Assembly: GCF_905220365.1 (NCBI RefSeq)
Contig: NC_061154.1
Coordinates: 14,012,001 to 14,076,000 of the forward strand
Direction: 5' to 3'
Source: Vanessa cardui
Taxonomy: Eukaryota; Arthropoda; Insecta; Lepidoptera; Nymphalidae
Length of the DNA stretch: 64,000 nt
A program made the translations under genes and the position numbers. The notes under the pieces are model-generated. The model was given only the letters and a program-made list of their open reading frames with translations, was not told where the DNA came from and searched no databases. Positions 24,626 to 35,738 of the stretch are shown piece after piece. Position 1 is the first letter of the stretch. Each line of letters starts with the position of its first letter.

Positions 24626-27600
24626 TTAGTAATCGATGTCGTCGTAGAAATTTGCGTCACAAGAATCAACAGATATCTGCAAATCTAAACTTGAAGAATT
24701 TAGATCTTCAACTTGAGGTTCATCAACAGATTGTGAGAATGAACTTTCCTGGAACTGTTGTCTACAAGCTTTACAATATTTTGATGCTTTGGGTGGAGTG
24801 GGTGGTTTTAGTCTTCTTAACTCAGAGAATTCATAGTCACTCGAGTCATCGATGTAATTAAAAGAGTGCATTTGATCAAAAAGATCAAAATTGTGTCGAC
24901 TATTATTACAACGGCTTTTACTTTTGACTTTTACTAACGACTCTGTTGATGTCGTATCCTCATGCGGCCGAGATGTTACCTCAGACTCTTGTTGCCGTCT
25001 ACGCTGACCATTTCTTCGGCCCTTAACCGGTAATCCTTTTGTTAGTTTACCTTTACCTTTGCTTGTGTCTCTTTCTTCTTTAGGACCATTTTTACCGTTA
25101 TTAACTGGTACATTGTTCACAGAAGTTCGCGAAGTCGATGGGCCGCAGTCGTCACTCACTTGGTTCCTCTTAGATTTTCCATTATAAGTTTTAGTATCCG
25201 CTGCAAAGGATATGGACTTCCGTTTTTTTATTTCTGGCTGACTTTGATGATAGTTTTGTGTTGGATTCCAACAAAATAAACAAGTTATCAATTTCGTCCA
25301 ACCTGATTGAATGACTTGAATTGGAGAGACGCTCACTGAGGAAAAACGCTAGTTAGTATCTGACCTGATCAAGCTTGCAGAAAAATGAGACGAATTCGGA
25401 TCCCAATTATTTCATATATATTTGGCATATAATATCTATACAACAAATACAAATCTTTAAAATTGAAAGACCACAAAAATGTTAAAGTTCAAAAGATTTA
25501 AAATAGAGAGTAAACACATAACATTTATACTATATATTTCTGACTGCAGTACTAGGTTTGTCAAATGTAAGTATCCGATACCACTCGCCGGCTATTGTAT
25601 GTATCCACAGAGGTTCAAGCAAGTGCCGACAACAGCTGCACAATATATGTTGAACTCAATCGGAAAGATGCCATAACGCTTTTACTACGTTTATTGTAGA
25701 CTTCGTCAAATATTTTTTTAACTTTGTAAAGGTGCCGCCCTTGCTTGATGAACGAGATGTAACGAGACTAACGATTTCAAAATTTGTAATAAGAAGATCA
25801 ACATTATAAGAATAATAGTAATAGGTACATTACACGACATAAAATCATGATATTAAGACAATATTTGTTTTTATTTTAATTGTATCGTAATCTGTTTTAA
25901 TTTTTAAAACCGATGTTGATAACTTGTTTATTTTAAACTGCAAATATACTTTATTTAGTGAGCTAAGAAAATGTCAGGATATTTTACTATTACTCATTTG
26001 CCTAAAGTTTTTTTAGTGTATTTCAGTTTTAAGTTTTTTTTTATGTACTTATTTTTAAAACTAATAACATATCAAATTATGATACATAATTTTTTATGGC
26101 CACATGGCCATAGGCCACTAGGTCAGAAAAATCTCTTACGCCGTGTCATTCAAATAATTTCGTAATCAGACAAATTGTTGTAAATAGATGAATTAATAAA
26201 AATGTCTTTGCAGACAATTTGGTACTTACAAGTTCATATTACATATTTATAAGAAAGATATACTAGGTATCTGCAGGATATTTCTTTTAAGTTGGGTAGT
26301 CGTCAGTTTCGGCGGGAATATTCTTCTATTCTTTATTAAGTTGCTCGCCATTGCCTTACTCGCTTGTTCGTTACTGCACAACAATCTAATTGTATTTACT
26401 TTCTAAGCTATCATATATTTGTATAACTTTTAAATGACTTTGTTAATACACATCCATACTCAAGGTCGTTGCTCCAGTTAAAGATGAACTCTTCAAACCA
26501 GTGCCATCAACATTAAAATTAATAGCGCTACATTTTATTTTATTTTCATATTTTGTTTCAGCATAAGACTATTTGAAACTTAAAAGCGTTTCATTTACTT
26601 CTTATGTTGGCCGATATACAAATGAGTATTGAGTCTGCAGTATAATCTCCGTCTGTGTCTCTGTCTGTGTCACTGTTTGCTTCAATGTCTGTGACTGCGT
26701 ATGATAATGCGTATGCATATCCGTCTGCGTGTTGGATTCTGATTGCGAGTACGTATGCGTATCCGTGTACGTCGGTGTCTCCACATGCGCTTTTACCTCA
26801 ATCTCTGTCTGCTTCTCCGTTTGAGTCTCCGTCATTGTATTTGTAACCGTATCCTTCTTCGTCTTTGTCTCCGTCTTTGTTTCAGTTGTCGTCGTCGATG
26901 TAATCTGTGGTAGAATCTGCGTCGGATTTTGTGTCTGCTTTTGAGTTTTGAGTATTGTCTGCGACTGGTTCTGGGTCTGAGTTTTCGTCTGCGTCATCGA
27001 TGGTGTCTCTACCTGGGTAGTCCTACTTGTATTTGTGTTCGTTTGCTTCCGCGAGTCCGTTTCTGTATGACTCTCCATCTTTATGGACTATCCGACTTAT
27101 TTTATTCGTATATTTATGGAATTTATACAGAATCTGATTGCAATTATATCGTAGCAGCAAGTTTTTATTCCTTTACTGAACCAATATAATCCCTAATTGG
27201 TTTTTTCAGGTTTATGTAGCTATTAATTAACTCTTATTTATATACGAGTATATACTGCTCTTCTAAACTTTTTTTTCTCACGTTAGAAGGGATCTTTTTG
27301 AATTTTAATAATTCTTTAATCGTTGCTAGAATCTTCGTCGGATCTGCCAAAGTTCTTCGATTGTTATTTTTTTTTTTTTGATTTGCAATTCTTACAACAA
27401 GAGTGAATCTTCAAATAAATACTTGAGTTAATTTTTCAATTCAAAGGCTTCGGTGTATATCCTATAAAGGTTTTAATGTTACAAAAGGTGCATAAATTTC
27501 CTTTGGTCCAGTCGGGTTAGCAAATAACTTTACAAAATTATCGTCAGCAATTTTATTTCTCATGCTTTCTCAGGTGCTTCTAGTATTAATTTCAAAATGA

Positions 27601-29431
27601 CGGCCAAATTATGATGGCCAAAGTGTCATTTTAAGTTTAAAGGGAAAATGACCGACATGTATAAGTTTACTTCATACTAGGCTTTGCGAGTCATGAAAAT
27701 TTAATATGAACCCCAAACTTGCTACGTCAAACCTTACAATTTCTTCGCCTACTTACTGCTCTTTTTATAAGAAGATTTTTTTTATATTCCTTCGCTCCGG
27801 AATAGCGTCCTTTGATCGTTTCGCCCAGCTCTTTCAGATTAAATTGACTTTGTGAAGTCATACTATATTCACATTATTGTTATAAAATGAACATCTAATT
27901 ATAATAATTTAATAATCGTCATCGTCATACCAGGATTAGACTCAATTATGTGTTTCATGACACACAAGCCTCTGGAAAGCCTGGTAGGCCGCCATCTTGA
28001 GTTTGAGAGAGAACCTCTCAAACTCAAGATGGCGGCCAAAGAACCAGCTAAATTTGGTCGCCAAGTTGAATTTATATTAGCAGTGATCAACTCTAATATA
28101 GCAATAAAATATGTGACTCGAATTTAGATATTTAAGATAATTTTTCTTGACTAACTCGACTGGGCTTTTTGAAGATGTACTTTTAAAAAAAAATGTTATG
28201 GCTGTGATACATACTACACTGTGATACATGATACAAGTGAGGCAACCGATATCGATTAAGTATGTGGAAAAATGATCTTTTTTTTTAAAGAACTGTATAA
28301 TCTTTTGAAATTTAACCTTTTGTTGAATTATAATACGCGCAAACTAAGTAGGCCAGAGTTCAGTTGCATCTTCGTCAAGCTGGTCAATGCTGGAGTTAAC
28401 TAATAAACTTAGCGAACTAAAATGTATTTATATTTAAATTATCAATAACGAATTTAAAGGATTACATTTTGTATATTCAATAATAACTAAAGTGCAATAG
28501 GATATAACAAAAAATGATAGTGATTATGTTTCTACAAAATCGATAGTATCGATAATCGATTCTTGAACATATATTCGAGGAAAGCGCGACCTATCCTTAT
28601 ATTATTTTATATCTGTGTTTGTTCTGCTATTGTAAACGAACATCAGCCTGGCCTCCTAAAAATGCGCCTATTATACAAAAATGTTTGGTCCTATTACGCT
28701 ATCTCAAGCTGATAGCGCCATCTATTGGAGCGTAATGAAATTAATAGAAAGCTATCATTTTTGGTTACTAGTATTTAGTATTTTAGTTTAATATTTAGAC
28801 GACAAAAAATCAATATAAATACCAAAAATTAATTATATCACTTATCAAAAGAGTTGCGAATCTATTACAACAGATGGCGCTGCACGATGTGAACTAGTTA
28901 TATTATATTGAGATCAAATGAATGAATTCACATTTAAAAGTACAAAATTACATTTTATTTTATAAACACTCAGTTTTGTAATGAAATTAAAAAAAATAAT
29001 CATTATCATTATTTTATTACATGTGGTTTTCTGCATTAACTTTATTAATTTTTATTTAAAAGAAAATGCAGAATAGTGGCAGAAAATCTCTAAATTACAA
29101 TGATTATTTTTTTAAAGATTGGATGTGTACCTATACATACTAAAAATTAGCACATTACATGATCTAACAAACTACAATCACGCAATTCACTTAATACTTT
29201 ACAGATACAAATTTGGAGCACCCGAATCTTATAAAAGTTTTGTCACTATCAATATATAGGTACCCATGAAAACATTTCATTCACGAAAAATATTAATTAT
29301 GCTTAATATAATTTCAATATTAATTACTTACTTGATCGCTCAGAAACACCATAAATCGGAACATCACTATCGGGTTCTCTGTCCATTGTATATATAAAAT
29401 ATTGTCTGTGTGATTCTGTGTTGAACTCCAT
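24626..29431 (-). CDS. Unrecognised 269-aa basic/Ser-rich protein upstream of SCAI (2 coding exons)
   Basis: Exon 1 is 29431-29332 (ATG, MEFNTESHRQYFIYT), ending in donor GTAAGT; exon 2 is 25335-24626 after acceptor TTTTTCCTCAG, ending in TAA. The junction splits a codon (A|TG) and keeps frame; the total is 810 nt. An internal Met (MDREPDSDVPIYG, residue 16) is an alternative start. Visible features: a hydrophobic, Cys-containing stretch GWTKLITCLFCWNP that may be membrane-associated or acylated; a basic run KGRRNGQRRRQQE that could be a nuclear signal; LKPPTPPKASKYCKACRQQF with a CxxC; and an acidic C-terminus DANFYDDIDY. I do not recognise the family. The intron (about 4.0 kb) holds a hexamer repeat and a YY1-motif hairpin. 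The stop lies 16 nt before the SCAI ATG on the same strand. Confidence 0.75.
26602..27078. repeat. Degenerate hexanucleotide microsatellite with an open Thr/Gln-rich frame
   Basis: The plus strand is built from variants of TGTCTC, CGTCTG and GTCTGTG in 6-nt register over about 430 nt. On the minus strand this leaves a 158-codon open frame from an ATG near 27078, reading mostly T-x-T-Q/E units (ETQTEKQTEIEVK and the like). The register explains the open frame, and it sits in an intron on the same strand as the host gene. I treat it as repeat DNA, not a gene, but the frame is fully open and ends in a stop at 26602. Confidence 0.65.
27987..28037. repeat. Perfect 23-bp hairpin with YY1/PHO-like motifs
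   Basis: Arms GGCCGCCATCTTGAGTTTGAGAG without the first three bases (20 nt shown as CGCCATCTTGAGTTTGAGAG) at 27987-28009 and the exact reverse complement at 28015-28037, loop AGAAC. Each arm carries AAGATGGCGGC, which matches the YY1 core (PHO in flies). No stem mismatches visible. Confidence 0.8.
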
Positions 29432-30403
29432 TGTAAGAACACAAATTAAACGTTCATAAAACTTTACTTTCTTTTACTTCTTTTTTTTAGGATTCTGATA
29501 TTTCACGTATATTAAGACGAGTAAACGAAAAATATTATAAATTATACACAAAACACAAATTGATATTATTATGGACAAAATGATGACGGTTTATTTAACA
29601 GGAAAATGCAACAGTCTTGCCGCGGCGGATACCAACGAGGACTACTAGGCAGTTACAGAGTGCAGGGTAAACCACCAAGGCTTATTTATACTGATGGCCC
29701 CACTATTGGGGGTGGTTACTACAACGATTCACCAATCACTGCACGTCGACCATTATATTATTATTTTCAAAGGGCTTGTAACTTTTTGTATTTATTACGA
29801 CTTCAAGTCTAAACGTTAGTGATCAGAGGAATCGATGTATCTATTAAGTTTCATTACTTTAAGTGAGTCAGATGTCGTAAAAAAAATATTTACAGGTAAA
29901 TCCTTTGTATGAATTTAAGACCCGCCTAGCTGTGTGTGATGGTTTGAGGTAAGGTGTGGGGAGAATGACGACGGCTAATTCTGTAAACCTTGCATAAAAG
30001 TAGATACAGGTTTTATCAAATTATTTTTAATTGCGATTTTTTTTAATATAGACATTAAATTTAAATACATAAATAATGACTTATAATAATAGAAGTCACA
30101 TTTTTTTTTATTTCGTTAAACTTAGGTGAGTAATTAAGGCTTGAAAAGTTCGTAATTTTTACGGAGTTACTTTAACGCCTATATTAGTTAACAAGTAAGA
30201 GTAAAGTATACATCGAAATTTATATGGATTTTCAAATGAAGATACCAAGTTTTAAGCGTCATTAACGTCGTTTTGTTAACTTATTCAAAAGTTGATTTTT
30301 AACATTGTGTTGTCCTGCTACTCAGCATCACATTAGTGACTAAATTTCGGTTTAAATATAATGAATAAACGGTTCTATCGAACTCTATGTCGGTGACTTC
30401 TTG

Positions 30404-30559
30404 TCAATCTGTCATTGTTGAGTGGTCTTCCTTGATCTTCTTGGGAATCTGGACCCTGAGCTGATCTAGATGGTAGTCGGACAGTTTATCTATAATCGGT
30501 TCACCTTTATTAGGAATCGCCTCTTTTAGATTGACCCAAAATCCTCTGAATGTCACCAT
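30404..30559 (-). CDS. Small open frame of 51 aa, possibly transposon-derived
   Basis: ATG at 30559-30557, stop TGA at 30406-30404. The product is rich in charged and aliphatic residues (FRGFWVNLKEAIPNKG, IIDKLSDYHLDQLRVQIPKK) and lacks low-complexity bias, unlike the surrounding DNA. It starts at the stop of the gag-like frame just upstream, on the same strand. It may be part of the same decayed retroelement. No family recognised. Confidence 0.25.
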   Translation of the reverse strand: MVTFRGFWVNLKEAIPNKGEPIIDKLSDYHLDQLRVQIPKKIKEDHSTMTD

Positions 30560-30790
30560 TATTTATCAGTGTTCCCAATGTACATTCGCTGTTGCCGGTG
30601 CAAAATTCTCATATTATAGTGTAACGTGATGCTATTATACAATTGTAGCAATATCGTGGAACATTTGATGAAGATATCCCTGAGGTTTATGCATTGTATG
30701 TAGTCATGTAGAGATTCATTTTTAGTCTGTTGTATGTTAAACACATCGTAAGCTGGATTGTGGAGATAATACCGCTATATTTATTTAGTC
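30559..30790 (-). mobile_element. Possible LTR-retrotransposon gag relic
   Basis: The minus strand reads NPAYDVFNIQQTKNESLHDY, then IQ, which resembles the conserved QGPNESLRDYIKRFN-type motif of retrotransposon gag proteins. It is broken soon after: downstream residues do not match and upstream codons contain stops. Only this motif supports it. Confidence 0.3.
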
Positions 30791-31275
30791 GCAGGGGATT
30801 TATTCATTACTTTAATATAGACCATTGATATTTTAAAGATTCCTCAGCAGATTGAAACAAGATCTTGAGTTGCTCAATATTTTAATTCATTCTTGTCCTT
30901 CTTGCATGATGGCGGATATTTTGTGATTGGAACATCTTGCAGAAGAAATAAAAAAGCGGCGTAGCGTGTTTACGTAAACAAGTAAATAATTTGCCATATA
31001 TATGAATTACAAAATTCAACTTTAACATAACTTAAAGTGTATAAACATTTTTTTATTTTAGTTCGGACAAATTTTAACAGAACACAATAACTTATGAGGC
31101 ACATCGCGTTTTGTATTGAGCAGCATCATATTTTACCAGAATTTGGCAGTTTAATTTAGACTATGGTATGGTTGAATTTTCAAGTTTTACGCATTTCAAA
31201 TAAATATAATTATTTCGTCTCGACATTTTTCAATATGACCGATACCTTTAAAACCTTGATCTGCTTAATGTATAT

Positions 31276-31314
31276 GAATGCATGCATAAGAAGAGCTTTC
31301 TTATGCATGCATTC
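31276..31314. repeat. Perfect 17-bp hairpin
   Basis: GAATGCATGCATAAGAA (31276-31292), loop GAGCT, then the exact reverse complement (31298-31314). Confidence 0.85.
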
Positions 31315-31605
31315 TAAGCGTTAATGCATCGTTCATTAGATTGAGATGAAATTTCGTACAGTTCCTGTTGGCACTCGAGTGAAGGATATAGAACCATTGA
31401 CGTACAATAGCCAGCATGTGTATTGGGTAATTGTGTATTTTTTTTATATACATACGATTTAGCATTAGCGAGTTGGTATTAAAAATTACTTTACGAATTT
31501 GCTTACGAATTCTAGGGATTTATTCAAGCTTGTCTGGTGCCCTTACTCATCATCACAAAATATTGTTGTTGCTTATTATTCTGGTTTGAAAAGCGATCAA
31601 GTTAG

Positions 31606-31725
31606 TGTAGCAATAGGCACTTAGGACATAAAATTCAGCCCAAATTTAATGGCTTCTTGGCGTTGTAAGGAATGGTTAACATTTATTACGGCGCTAATTT
31701 GTCTGCTTACCGTATGTACTAATTT
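31606..31725 (+). repeat. Fragment of a widespread lepidopteran dispersed repeat
   Basis: Contains TAAGGAATGGTTAACATTTATTACGGCGC, the diverged core (AAGGAATGGTTAATATTTCTTACAGCGCC) of a repeat I know to be common in moth and butterfly genomes. Related sequence is at 44259-44545, with reverse-orientation pieces at 51625-51730 and 51930-52035. Class (Helitron-like or SINE/LINE) not settled. Confidence 0.5.
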
Positions 31726-32208
31726 AAGGTCTATAATATACACTTAGTTGTCAAAATAACCCTAATTAAATTATTCGTGATATTCCTATTAACTAATATA
31801 CCTCTAAAGGTTCTAGATGACTTTATGTAAGTACCTGAAGATTTCTAGTTCCAATACCTATTATTATTAAACGCGCGAAGAGCTTGTTTATTTGAAAATG
31901 CTAATAAGAACGAATAATAAATTTAATATTTTTGCGTAAGATATAATTTATAGAAAAAGTTACTCTTTTCTCACGCCGGTCTGAGTACTGAGTTAAAGCT
32001 TATACTCGTAGATGCTCTCAGTAACCGAAATGACTTAGGCAAATAGATTATATTTCACGTCAGAGTAATTCTTAATATCATGTTTTTCTTTTTTTGTTTA
32101 CTTATTGCATTTATATTTTTACATTTGCAACCCTTACATGTTAATATACTGTTATAATAGTATATGAACATTTGATGTATATTGTGAAACAAAATCACAG
32201 AACTTGCT

Positions 32209-32251
32209 GTACTTGCAGAGTATCACATGCAGTACTGCATCTCTGCAGTAC
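32209..32251. repeat. Nested hairpin
   Basis: Perfect 14-nt palindrome ATGCAGTACTGCAT (32227-32240) enclosed by GTACTTGCAGAG and CTCTGCAGTAC arms with one mismatch. Confidence 0.6.
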
Positions 32252-34604
32252 ATCTAAATATGAGTTTATTTATACTTAAAAGTTGTAAATGTTGTATATA
32301 AACCAAAAATCAACTAAAAATGTCAACGCAATAAGTAAATATTTAGTAGTAGTTTCACAAAACGTTCCGCGGCAACCGATTTGTTTACATATGAATGAAC
32401 CCTTTCCCATTCAAAGTTAAAGCTCATCCCGTCAGTTAGGGCGAACTAATTAAACTCCTGTTCTTGTATTGTAGTTAAGTTAGACGCGTCTATGTAAAAC
32501 TTTTACGACGTCGCCTTGATTGTTTGCCCTTAGGAATCCTTTTTCATATTAGCGTATTGACAAGAACTTTTGTTGTCATATATATATATTTATTCAGTGA
32601 GATTATATTTCTGAGCATGTTTTGCATGGCAACGACATATAATATGTTTAAAGTTTGAGTAATGGCGTTGCGTGGCTCTAGATCCCCTGTGTGGGGGAAC
32701 TTAGGGGTACCATATTAAAAATAGACTAGATATATCAATTTGATGGACTGCAGCTGTTAAACAATATTATCAAATAACTAGCTATTCATTTGTTTTGATC
32801 CGTTTTTATGCTTGAAAAACGTAATAAATTGTAACTGATGTTAACGATTATCATATATTTTTATTAATATTGTTATAAATAAATTTTGGACACGGAGGAG
32901 CTAGGAGCTAGGAGCTCGCGTTTTATTCATTGCAGCGCTGCACTAAGCACTATATTATTATCTCTTTGAATTGTAAAGTCACAACGATAATATCGAAAAC
33001 GACTGTTTTTTTTGGCGCGTTCGTTCTTCAATGTCGTGTTCACCTCAAATGTCAGTATTGGATACTCTCTATCGAGCGGGTCTGCTTTGTATCACATTTA
33101 AGTCCTTATAGCTTGGAGGATGGGACATCACACGAGTTGAAAATATACTTAGCCGTTGACAGAAATTCATGAATAAGCTTTCTATTAACATGATAACAAA
33201 TAATTATGTATTCTTTAATTCATTTATATTTTATATTTAGGTTAACGCATACAATATATATTTTCACATATTTGCCATTGCACTTTGCTCAGAATAAGGC
33301 TCCCTTTCTAGTAAATAGGTCAATCTAGAATCGAAAACGCAGGATAAAGGCCGTCCTACTCGCATGGGGAGGTTTGTGGGAGGCAACGAGAATAATTTCC
33401 TGTGAAAGTGTGATAATATTCTGTCTCTTTCCTTCAATAGTTGAGACAAATATGTGGGAGCGATGTAAATAAATAGAAAAAGTTACACCTTGATAGGAAC
33501 AATTCCTAGAAAATGAATGAACTAGGTCAAAAACATGATGTCGATTATTGATTTACCGGAGCTTATTTACCCTAGGTATATGAAATGTATTAAATGATTT
33601 TAGAGAATTAAATGCGCAATTACGAACGGACATTACTTAATTAGAAAAACACACATTGTTTCATGTACGAAACACTTAATTTCATAGTTATTTATATTGA
33701 TTACACCAATTATTTTAAAATAATCTTTGCAAAAAATAACAAATATTTTGTACCATGATCTCGATGGCTCTGATTTCTTTCTTGTCGTCTCCCCATGTGA
33801 CTTTGGCGTACCTCTGTTACGAGTGCATAGTTTGGTAAAGTGTTAATGTTTTTTCTAGATATGTCTTATCTATATATAGAACATATTATTTAGTTTCTAA
33901 TATTACTGTAATTATAATTATATGTTTAAAAAATATCATTAAATAGCTCTGGTTGAATCATTAACTTACATACATAAAAATTATGCAAAATTATTTTGAT
34001 TGAAATGTATATATTACTACGATCTTAATATGTTACGTTGCGAATATTATTACACTTATGCGCTATGTATGATATTTTAAAGCAGAATGAATACCAAAAA
34101 ACAAAGGAATGTAAGTTATCTATCAATATATATTAAGGGGTCGACTATTAACGAGCCGACCGAGCAGGAGGGGACTGTGTCAGCTGGTTACAGGATTAAT
34201 GTGTCAGACTGCAATCGAAGTAAATTATGCACATTGATACGTGAACGATTGAAAGTAAAAACTGTCAAATAATAATATGTATAAGTCCAGGAATCATATA
34301 TTAGAAAAAAGATAATATATAATAAAAAGTTTATTTTGTAAAGATTAATGAGTAATTAATGATCATTGATTGAAACGGCGTGTTCATTTAAAAACCAGTC
34401 AATGTTTTTATGTCAATTGCTGCGAGTAAGATGTTCATCGCATGTTGAAATATTTAAAATCAGAATTGAAATTGAAAAGACAAAGGTGCGTTATGAGTTA
34501 TTTAAAATTAGCTGTCATGAACATATATATCTCTTTTATCCGCAAGAGTACAAAAGCTATATATTTGATATCTGTTTGACGCGATATTATCAACCAATGT
34601 ATAC

Positions 34605-34790
34605 ATATAATGAGCTTGGAGTGTCAGTAATGTTAAAATAACCGCTTTTAATTAGATGCATGTGTATATAAAACATATACCAAAATAATAAGTTTAATCT
34701 CTGGAAACACTGATTTCATCGGAAATTTCACTGGGAGATACCTGATGTAATAAGAAGGAACTTTGGCTAGTTTTATTTTAGAATTATAAT
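34605..34790 (+). repeat. Dispersed repeat fragment (family shared with 39878-40100)
   Basis: Shares GGAGTGTC-GT-GTAATRTTAAAATAACC, then a T-rich stretch, a microsatellite, and ...TAATCTCTGGAA with 39878-40100. The second copy keeps the terminus CGTGGGCACAGCTAGC, close to the GGGCAACAGCTAGT end seen on common lepidopteran non-autonomous elements. Confidence 0.5.
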
Positions 34791-35095
34791 TAAAATATAC
34801 TAAATATATTCATGACGCAATGTCCTACTACATTACAGTACCGAGCGCAGCCCTCAGCAATACTTACTATCAAAAAAGCTACTTAATACATAATTAATAA
34901 GTAAGTTAGGGTAAAATCTCCGAACTGAACAACAAGTTTTTTCACGAAAAATTTACGATAAAAATAAGTTTTGAACGTTAACGAAGCTGTTATCGCAAAT
35001 TTAAAGTAAAATTTAAATGGATACACTGAAACACTTCCAGTGCGTTCATTGGAATAATGTCTTATAATCAAATAATGACATAAATATAAATATTG

Positions 35096-35235
35096 GACAA
35101 CATCACATTACTCTGATCCCAATGTAAGTAGCTAAAGCACTTGTGTTATGGAAAATCAGAAGTAACGACGGTACCACAAACACCCACACTCGGTCGGGAA
35201 TGGGACTTCGGAGTGGAGTACTACACTACTCGACC
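35096..35235 (-). mobile_element. tRNA-like SINE, family A (copy 1)
   Basis: Shares CTGATCCCAATGTAAGTAGC, TAAAGCAC, TATGGAAAATCAGAAGTAAC and GGTACCA with 40681-40870. The right end, read on the minus strand, has CACTACCTCAGTGGTCGAGTAG, which resembles a tRNA A-box region. Confidence 0.55.
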
Positions 35236-35439
35236 ACTGAGGTAGTGTGACATATTTATCAATACCCGTTAGTAGTGCACAATAATTGTAATATGAGTCA
35301 TTTCTTTTGTACCATTATGTAGCAGGCAACTAAGAAAAAATCCATTATATCGAGATGAAGATTTAGACATATGTCATGATAGTCACCCTTAACTCTATCG
35401 AAAAATAAAGAATTTTATTTGTAAAAAAAAAGTAAAGAA

Positions 35440-35738
35440 AAGTAACTGCCTGTAAATTTCCCACTGATGGGCTTAGGCCTCCTCTTTCGTTAAGGAGAGG
35501 GTTTGGAACATATTCCACCACGCTGTTCCAATGCGGGTCGGTGCAATGCAAGTGTGAGACAATATTGATGAAATTAGACACATGCGGGTTTCCTCACGAT
35601 GTTTTCCTTCACCGCCGAGCACGAAATGAATTGTAAACACAAATTAAGCACATATATATATAGTGGTGCTAGCCTGGTTTTGAACCCGAAATCATCGGTT
35701 ATGATACAAGCGTTCTAACCACTGGGCCATCTCAGCTC
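35440..35738 (-). mobile_element. tRNA-derived SINE, family B (copy 1, near full length)
   Basis: Read on the minus strand it begins GAGCTGAGATGGCCCAGTGG, with an A box (TGGCCCAGTGG) and a B box (GGGTTCAAAACC) about 35 nt on, then a body containing CACCGACCCGCATTGGAACAG and a T-rich tail. Matches a well-known lepidopteran SINE architecture. A second copy is at 55701-56006 and a scrap at 43488-43560. Confidence 0.7.

Larger units (their letters stand above)
25336..29331 (-). other. Large intron of the gene upstream of SCAI
   Basis: About 4.0 kb between GTAAGT (29331-29326) and the CAG at 25336-25338. It contains the 26640-27075 hexamer repeat, the 27987-28037 hairpin and scattered GATGGCGC motifs. 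A (T)n run occurs near 27368. Confidence 0.7.
29432..34600. other. Spacer upstream of the SCAI-linked gene
   Basis: No supported gene. The part above 29431 should hold the promoter of the minus-strand gene pair. A 68-codon plus-strand frame at 29606-29812 (MQQSCRGGYQRGLLGSYRVQ...) has some coding-like composition but no recognised domain. A gag-like relic, a 17-bp hairpin and a repeat fragment at 31606 are listed separately. Confidence 0.45.

Noticed and set aside
26602..27078. Thr/Gln-rich 158-codon frame as a real gene
   Set aside because: The frame follows from a 6-nt repeat register; it has no splice context, no domain and lies in an intron.
32209..32251. Pre-miRNA
   Set aside because: The foldback is only about 43 nt with a short palindromic core, too small for an animal pre-miRNA.
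35690..35738. Functional tRNA gene
   Set aside because: A and B boxes are present but no cloverleaf closes; it is the head of a SINE.
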